Source: Galbula dea (Eukaryota > Chordata > Aves > Piciformes > Galbulidae). Taken from it: a DNA stretch of 64,000 nucleotides. Under the pieces are notes generated by a model. The model worked only from the letters and a program-made list of their open reading frames with translations. It had not been told where the DNA came from and made no database searches. The stretch's first letter is position 1; the number at the start of each line of letters is the position of its first letter. The position numbers and the translations under genes are program-made. Shown here piece by piece: positions 27,201 through 36,200 of this stretch. The DNA lies in contig VWZX01009072.1 of assembly GCA_013399015.1 (NCBI GenBank), forward strand, positions 1,302,001 through 1,366,000. Direction: 5' to 3'.

Positions 27201-30200
27201 GCACATTCCAGGGATCACTAGTAAAGTAACTGTTGTCATAATATTTTTTCTTTTAATATTAAAAAGTATTCAGACCACACAACTGAATCCTGCCCTACAG
27301 AATCTTCAAAATTCCGTGCTACAGGATATACATCTGCCATTCCATTCACTTGTCTGCTAGACACATGTGCATTGCAGGGCATAATTTGGCTCATCATTAT
27401 GTTTTCCTAACATAAATTAACATTTTTTCCAAGCTACCAAGCCAAACACAACAATAACTACTGCCAGTATCTCTACAGTAAGGTCTAAATATAAATTGAG
27501 GGGCTATAAGATGCTTACCATAGTGCTGTAATTTGGATCAATACTGAAGGTTTGAGAAGCACTACACATTTTGGAGAGACGCCCATCATTCTTTGCTTTC
27601 CTTACAACATCATAAATGGGGTTTGGAGGTTTCTGATCATGTAGAATTTTTTTCAGCTGGCTTTCCAGGCGTTGTGGGGCATCATTAACTACTTCAAAAA
27701 CTCCGAAGTCAGAGTTAAACTTAACTGGCTCGGCAAAAGTCTACAAAAGAAGTTTAAAACATTGTAATAAGGGAACTCTTATTTATGAAACCTCCTTTTT
27801 ATAGTATAGAAGCATCCTATAGAATGCAAGCTGGTATTGTGAAGCTTGTTTCTATTGCCTGCTGAAGTTTACAGCAGAGCCTAGAAGAGTAATACCTCCG
27901 TATTCTTGTTCTTTAGTCTCTTCACTGTATAGCTTTCCAAAGCATTCATCCTTTTTCTTTCAGCTGTGCTTAGTTGTTAAGAATTTAACTCATTCTAGAC
28001 CACAGACCATTCTTTTTCACATGCAAATAATAGATCCAGCGCACAGATGTCTAGAACATATGTCACAGTGATTTTAGTAACTGTTCTGCAAGACTACTTA
28101 CTTACAGGATCAGATTTCCAGTTATTCTCTCATTCATTACCACAATGGATCAAGGTAAAACAGTCAGCAATGAAGCCAACCTTTTAAATGCAAGATGCAT
28201 TTGAAGAGAATGAATCTGAAGATTTCCATACATAGAAAAAGCCTTTCACCATATTCTTACTTGTGGGTCAAACACTTACCAAAATGGATGTTTTATAGTA
28301 AATTTTATTATACATTACTTGCTCAGTGAGATGCTGTATAATAGATGCAGTAGAGCAAATTTCAGCTTTAGCTATGTTATTGGAATTTTTGTTAATCCAA
28401 AAAACCTGCTTGTACACATTAAAACAGAGTCATCTTTCATCTTTTGAGCTCTGGTATTAGGTATTTCCCCGGAAGACCATGTTTCAAGTTCTCTTACTTG
28501 AAACAAAGAGGGAAAATATGGATGGAGTTTACAGAAGTAATAGGGAATACTTGAGACAGTTTTGAGTTTATACACGAGCAGAGCATATAAGCATCTCCAC
28601 AGTGACCTGGAAAACAAGAAGGTACATTGTACTTAAGAACAGAAGAAAATCCTAGCCATATCCAGACCCAGTGCCATAATTCTTTTTTGGCTTCATTCCA
28701 GACAGGATCCCACCTGGTGTTTGTACAGTTCTTATTCCCTTGCACTTAAGATTATTTTTTCAAGCACTGTATTTTTCATTTCCTTGAACTTTTTCATAAA
28801 TCACATATATACACAGACATAATTCATATACATACTACATGTGCTGAATACATAAAAATGTATTACAAACCAAGTTTACTCTTCTTCACACCTTTGTAAG
28901 TCCAAAGTAGCCATGTCAATGTCAGCTATTTTGTTGCTTCTCTTAGAAGCCCCTTGTTGATCGATGCCTTGTAGAGCAATGCCCAGAATTGAACCATGTG
29001 GCTGCAATATGTGGTTACAACATTCCCTACTTATCCCATAATGTCTCACTGTGGAGGCTGAGCCTGGCAAAGCACATAGTATGTGAGAGCTTTAAGTGTG
29101 TGATTCGTGCTTATGACATCAGACTGTCACTGCTCAAAGCCATGCATTGAATTGCATTCGTCTGTTTAGTTACCTAACTTCAGCTGAAATCATGGTTTGG
29201 GTTTTGTTCTCTGACACCTTGTGCCTCTTTTGGCATTAATTTTCTCCAGGGTACTCTACAATTTTTAGTGTTTTTTCTCCAGATGTACTGAACAGGATTT
29301 TAAAGAGCTTTTTATGTGCAGTAGATTTCTCTGAGCTTCATTCAGATCTCCTCCCAATTTGCTATGTGTACATTTCATTTACTTGCAGACCTCATTTGGG
29401 CTGCTACCAGCTTTTAAGTGACTGTGCAACCTTAATAACCTTCAAATATATTCCACCTTATTTATTTTTTCGTGTTTTTAAAAAAGAAACAGAAGTACAC
29501 TAAGAAACAAGTTGCTTCAGTCTTTCAGGATTTGAAATAGTCTTGCTTGCAGGAAAAAAAGCAAACAAACAAAGTGCAAATTCCATAACAAGGGTCTACA
29601 TGACTAGACATGACCAGATTATTTCAGTTACCTCTTGTTCAGCTTGAAAACTAGGCAAAGACAACATTAGTTTATCAGACACATCTACTTTTACTTAATC
29701 TTCTGTAACTTACTGTAAATCTCAGGTTTTCAATACACATTCTAATTAACTGAAAAGAAAAACATACAGCAGCTTTAATGTAGTGAAACAGATGCTAGTG
29801 GCACTTTTCAAAATGTAAAGTGTATTACTATTTTGGGAGTCTGACTACAACTAATTTATAAGACAAATATCATCATCATCATGGCTAGGCTTCCCGCCCC
29901 TGCCCCCCTATCCTGTACCAGCTTTGAAAGAAGCACTGATTGCTTAGTGGAACATGTGGTTGTACCCTGATGTGATTCAAGATTAATTTCAAAATTTGTT
30001 TTTTCCTCTCAAGCAAGTGAAAGTTCAAATCAAGACTAAAAGTTTGAAATGGCAAGTATAGAAATGCAGAAAGCCCTCAGGAGAGTTGTTATATATATTA
30101 ACCCAGTTCAGAATTACAAGACAAATATACTAATAGAACAAAAGAACATAGACTAATGAGATAAGAAGATTAAGACTTCATACACTACATATTGACTGAA

Positions 30201-33200
30201 AAATGTGGGTTTGGGTCACCAATAAAAGAATGTTCAGTAAGTCCAGCAGAAGACCACTGAGATGGCCAGAGCCTGGAGCACTTGTCCTGTGAGGAGAAGC
30301 TATAGGAAGAAGGCTTATTTCCCCTTAAGAAGGGACAGCTCTGAGAGGACATAGCAGCATTCCTACAGTACTTAAAAGGTTACTGAGAAGGTAGAGCAAG
30401 GCTTTTCACAGACATATATGATGGGAGGACAAGAGGCTATGGTCACACACTGAAACAGTAGAGGTCTCAACTGTATACAAGAAGAAAGCTAATCAACATT
30501 AGAACAGGCTGTCCAGAGAGACTATGGAATCAGTTATTGGAGGCTTTCAACACCAATTGGAGAAAGTGCCAAGCAAGCTGGTATCAATACTAAAGCACTG
30601 ACTCTGCTTTGAGATAGAAGCTAGACTACAGATCTCCTCAAACCTCTTCCAGCTTGAGCTATCTAAGTTTCTGTACAAAACCCAAATTCTACCAGATGGA
30701 GCATCTCATCAAACTATTGCATAAAAGCGTTTTAGAATAACTAAAACTCCTCTGGAGATGCATGTTTCACTTGCTTACTTAGAAAACCAGAATGATGAAT
30801 CAGAATGTTTTTATAAGCACAATAAAACGAGGTAAGTCCTCATCTTCTTAACTCATCCCTACCACAAAACAAAATTGACCACAAAAATCGAATGGGAACA
30901 TACAGAAAAATTAACCTTAATTCTTGTAGGAAACATTTTTGCAGTCACAGCATAGAACAGAAGATCAGCCAATCCATTTCACTTCCATTACATGAAGAAC
31001 TTTGGAACAAAACACACAATGTAACCATTCCCACACATTACAAGCCACAAAAGAACCCAAAATCAAAACAACAACAAAAAAAAAACACACCCTTTTCAAC
31101 ACCCTGTAGGAAACCTAAAACTTTTCCCACAGAAGCCAAGGGCTGTAAAATCCTACAGCATTTCAGAGAACAACGAGAGAGGTTTATGGCAACACCAGTA
31201 TTCTAGGTTGTTGTAATATCATGGAAGCTCTTCAGTGAAGTTGCCTATGTTAAGATGTGGGTGATAGCCTACACTGTAAATGAACTGGAAAAAATTAGTT
31301 GTGCCAACCTAATATACTAAGAAATGTCTCTTACCTCACATTTGACAAGTGCTTTGGCTTTTTACAGACACATGACATATACTAACCAAAGATAGTATAT
31401 AATTCTCTCTAGTTTGGGGCAGTTTTTGATCCTTTGAAGAGAAAGATGGAAAGGTCCAGAGCCAAATTATACCTCAAAACGTTAAGAAAATAAATCAAGT
31501 CTGGCAGTGTGTCCTTGAAATGTGGGATTCATACATTATCAATTTAGCACTATAAGTAAGATCAAAAAAGACTTGAGAATACAACAACTAAGGAGTCTAC
31601 GGACTTTGCAAACTATTGCACTTACAGTAAATTCTCCTCTTGAACTGAGTATGACTAATGTAACTCAGTGTAGTAATATCAGCTTCAGAAAAAGTCTCCA
31701 AACAGCTGTTTTCAGAATATGGTACAGCAATACTATTAACTAAATAAACAATTTTGTGTACATGTCTGTCAGCAAAGAAATTTCTTAGTTGCAAAATGCA
31801 CATTGAATATGGTTTCAGCTAAAGAATATAGAGAATACATAAATTTGAAACCTAGTTATACAATTAACTGAAGGGAAGGCAGATTTCCCTCAGTCCTCCC
31901 AAAACAAATATCAAAACATTATCCATCACCACGTTACAAGGATATCAGACACATAAATCTCACTGATCTCTGCCTTAGCAGTTTTCAGATATGCCTAACT
32001 TCAGATACACTTTACAAATGTGTAAATGTGCTCACCACATCCCACCCCAAATAACGTAGTTTAATCCCAAGACAAACAGAATAACCACACCTTGGCCACC
32101 TCTTAGGTTAAGACACTGAAAAGGTAAGAATGAATAGAGACCTCATCCAAGAGCTTCTCCAAAATTTCCTTAAGATAGGTATGTGTGTATCATAAATAAA
32201 TGTTGGAGAGAGCACAGATCAGAAGAGAATTTGAGCAGCTCTATGAAGTGCCTGGAAAATTCACCCTGTACATGACCAATGGCAAATCTCCCATTGACTT
32301 TAATGAGTCCAAGATTTCCATTCCGTTGATGACTAAGACACAATCACATACCACTCTCTAATTAAGAGAGGAAAGAACATTTTGAGTAAACTCACTATCC
32401 ATAGGAAAAGAACTCAGGAATATTTCTGCTTTCTGAAATATCAAAGATACTAAGCATGTTTTAGTCCTAAATAAGTCCCAACAAAACATGCATGTAGGGC
32501 CTTACTTATGTAAAAGCCTTTTTAAAGGAGGTTGTATTGGCACCTGCAGCCTCCCTCCACACACCTGGAAATGACAAGAGAAAATTAATGAGCATGCATT
32601 GATGCCTTGAATTGATGCATTGATGCATTAAGTTATTCACAACCTTCTTCAAAAGAAAGAAGGGTCTGAATTGCACAGCAGACTGAATTGCTTGTTACTC
32701 TCTGCCCTATTCATCATCTGCTACCCATAGATCAGATCTGTTTTAACTCTTAACAGCACTAGGCTTTTAGGACTATTCTGTTTTCAGAAATACCACTTGG
32801 CCCAAACTTTATCATTTAGGCTTTAATTGTTTTCAGAATCATCACCTGCATCAAATCCTGGATCCCAGACTACGCAAGGGAGAGCTTTTATAGTGAAGAT
32901 GACTTTCAAAAATAGCAGTCTTCAAATGTGAAGTTGATAAAATGGTGGTTACTTGGTAACTTTCTTCTGGCTATGGGGAAACCCACAGCAAAGGACTTGC
33001 CACCAAGATTGTCATTACCTGAATATTCTTCAGCTGAGGTGGAATTAACTCTTGTCTCTAGGGCAACTGCTTGAGATTGCAAAGAGGAGTGTGGCTTCAC
33101 CTGGATCACTGGTAACTGGAAAATGAGGCCTAAGTCATGGATTTTGGGTGGAATGAGCAGCAGGCAGCTTGTAGAGTACAGGAGAAACAAGTTGACATGA

Positions 33201-36200
33201 CTGGCTTTCTTACTGAGGCCTCCAACACTGAGCTGGATGGCAATTTCTTACTTCTGAATTTTCATTCCTGGCTAAACATATTCTTGGATGTTTTAAATGA
33301 ATCAATCAAATATTCAAATTCCAGGGATATCTGACCATCTAGAAATGGAAATGTATCCAGGCCAATGTTTCCTTTTAATCTTTCATTTTAGATTAGTTAC
33401 TAAGGAAGGTGTAACTCATTTGTATGTCATGTGATTGGTTTCTGCTACTGTGAAATCACTGTACTACTGGCAATAAGTGCCCTCATGGGGTTTCTTTGGT
33501 ATTATTTTATCTTTCAAAAATATTTTCTGTACAAACTATCCTTCACTATAGATCTTTGGAGTACCTAGATATTCATGTCAGATTGTATTGAATATTATCA
33601 TAGCAACAGAATCATCTAAAGGATATACTGTAAATCAAAGAAAAAAAATTGCTGCTGCTATAGCAAGTCCCCAGTGATATGAATTTCCATGCACTAGTGG
33701 TGCATTATAAATCAAGGCAGAGGAAATCTCTTAAAATAAGCATATGCTACCCCTGATTTCTTGTATCAAGTGGCACAATATTTTCAGTTTAATTTGTTGC
33801 CTAACTACTAGCACACCTGGCTAATACTGTTCCCAGGCAACAGCATATAAACAAAACAAGAATAAAGCAATGGAAATTTCAAAGCAATGCTTTAGTAGAA
33901 GCCTTATGAGAAGGAGAGGGAAACTACGAATATAAGGTATTCTAACCACAGAACTCAAGACATTAATAGATCTTAATCCTGAAGAGGGTAAATCCTCAGG
34001 AAAATATCAAAGAGAAAATAAAATCAATTATGAGAACATTACAGACATAAAAAGCAGCTAATAAAACATCTCTTTTCATGAAGATATGTAAATATATAGG
34101 AGAGACCATGTATCATCTTAGAAACATATTAAGATTACCAATGTAAAACAGCATTTAGTGAGGAGTATCTGTGAACTTTTTTTCTGTGGGCTACCAGTGC
34201 AGCCAGGAGTGCCTGCACAGTTGCTGTAGTTCAGAGCTGCTGAGCTGCGCCAGGACTCTGTGCTGAGGAGCTCTCTGAGGCCAAGGAGAATTTTGACCTC
34301 TAATAGACGTCCTGAAGTCTGTGCGTGTCCAGGGAGATCCAGAGACAAAGCATGCTGAACTTCGTACTCCCTCCATCCTCTGTGATTTGGGGAAAATTTG
34401 AAACAGTTTCCAAATAAGCATCAAAAGCATGGAGAATGGTATTCCTGTGCTAAAAACAATCTGGCACATGGAAGGAGGCTTGGGTTGAAAATTATGTAGT
34501 TAGGCTTGGATTTAGGAAGATATCTTAAAGCAGCTGTGGAGGAGAGAGGGGAATGAGGCAGATAAATTAAAAATAAAAACAAACACACTTTTGCCTTTTC
34601 ACCACACATTTTCTTCCATCTGCGTTTCCCTGGCTTTGTAAAAATTTTCTTAGGAATCTTGCAACATGAAGAAAGCATATGAAGGCTGAGCTCCTGAGAG
34701 AAGTCAGTATTGCTGCTGTGCACGAAACACACACTGATACAGACTTAATACCTTCAGATTCTATTTTAAAATTAAAAATTGGCATGTGGACCCACTTCTG
34801 TCATCCCTAGTTCTGCAACTCCTATTATGTGTACTTTGACACAAATCTGTGATGTGGGTTAGACAGCATGTGTATGTCTAGTGTACTTTGGCAAGTCTGA
34901 ATCATAACTGAATTAATTCAATAGTGGCTATACCACAGTCTTAGGTCCAAAGATTATTAAGAAATATTCAAGCACTTCCTAATGCTGATCATGGTTCCTA
35001 CTGAGCAAGTTGCAGAAACAGGTGTATGTTCTCATAGTGCAGCCTGTTGGATCACAGTGCTTTAGGAGGGGGACAGGCTGTGGGGCAGCTCTTGGGTAGG
35101 TCAGCTGGTAGACTGCACAAGGGCCATGAGTGACGCTGTGGAAAGGTCTGTGCCATCTTGCAGGGGAATATGGGTGTGTGATGTAGGGATGAAGAGAATG
35201 GGGATAGTCAGGGCCAAGATTACTAAAATGAATTTGGGCAAGGTTGCTACATCAAGGGAAGAGGACAGTACATGTGGCTTTTGCAAAATACATAGCACTT
35301 GGCTAAATAGAGGTCACGGCGAACGATGGTCAAACTGCAAACAGATCAGCACACAGAATACATTACAAGGCTATATCCTTTTAGCTGCAGATGGGAAAAG
35401 AGGAGGAGGGGAGTGCTGACTTTGAGACCTTCACAGCCATGAGGAGAAACAGAGTTTGTTCCTGAGCTAAAATCTTTAATCACCTAGTGCATTGCCAGAA
35501 GAATGTAAAAGGACAAATATTTGTTATGTTGACATGTCATGATGCTGGAATAAGTGGACTCCTTATACTTATTTATATAAATAAGTCTCTTTCATTTCCT
35601 ATTCATATTATTTTGTTGCACCGTAATTTAAATACATACATTTGCAAGAGAAAAACTGTTTCCAGAAGTTTTTTTTCTGACCCTGATAGTAACATTGAGC
35701 AGTAAAAGTTGCTACCATTAAAATACAGATATATTGTAAAAAACATTTAAATATTCAGTGAAAAAATGCAAAACGTTCTTAGCTGGATTGCCTTGCTATT
35801 AATCTTAGTGAGGTGTTTCCCGTATTTTGCAAGAGATTTCTGGAAGGAACTTACCGGAAGACTCAAAAATTCATTAAAGTAGTCCACGAGCATACCATCT
35901 GTGGCTAAGCATTCTTCCTACAGAGAGACAAAACCACAAAGCAAGGCTTGTACTAATCTGCACTAACATGGTTTGAATGCACTATTGCCTCAAACAATGA
36001 TTTTTCCATGAGATATGACAGGCAAACTTTTACAAAATGTTATTTCCTGCTTTTGAGAATATAATCATTGCATCATTGTTATATTCTAGCTATTGAACTC
36101 TTATGAGGTCCTTAACAATTTTAAAAACACACATGGAAGTAAATCCTTTGCCAAGAAATTTACAGATAAAGCCTTCATAAACCCAACAGCTTCGAAATAT

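Larger units (their letters stand above)
27741..35854. other. RGS22 large intron with one old CR1 copy
   Basis: An intron of 8.1 kb, the longest read here. Besides the CR1 at 30237-30672 and a short TTGATGCA-type tandem run at about 32590-32628, it holds only AT-rich sequence. The locally more GC-rich stretch at 34180-34380 shows no exon with splice sites in a usable frame. Confidence 0.65.

Noticed and set aside
34180..34470. GC-richer stretch with overlapping minus-strand frames
   Set aside because: No splice sites in usable phase with RGS22, and no recognised domain; treated as intron.
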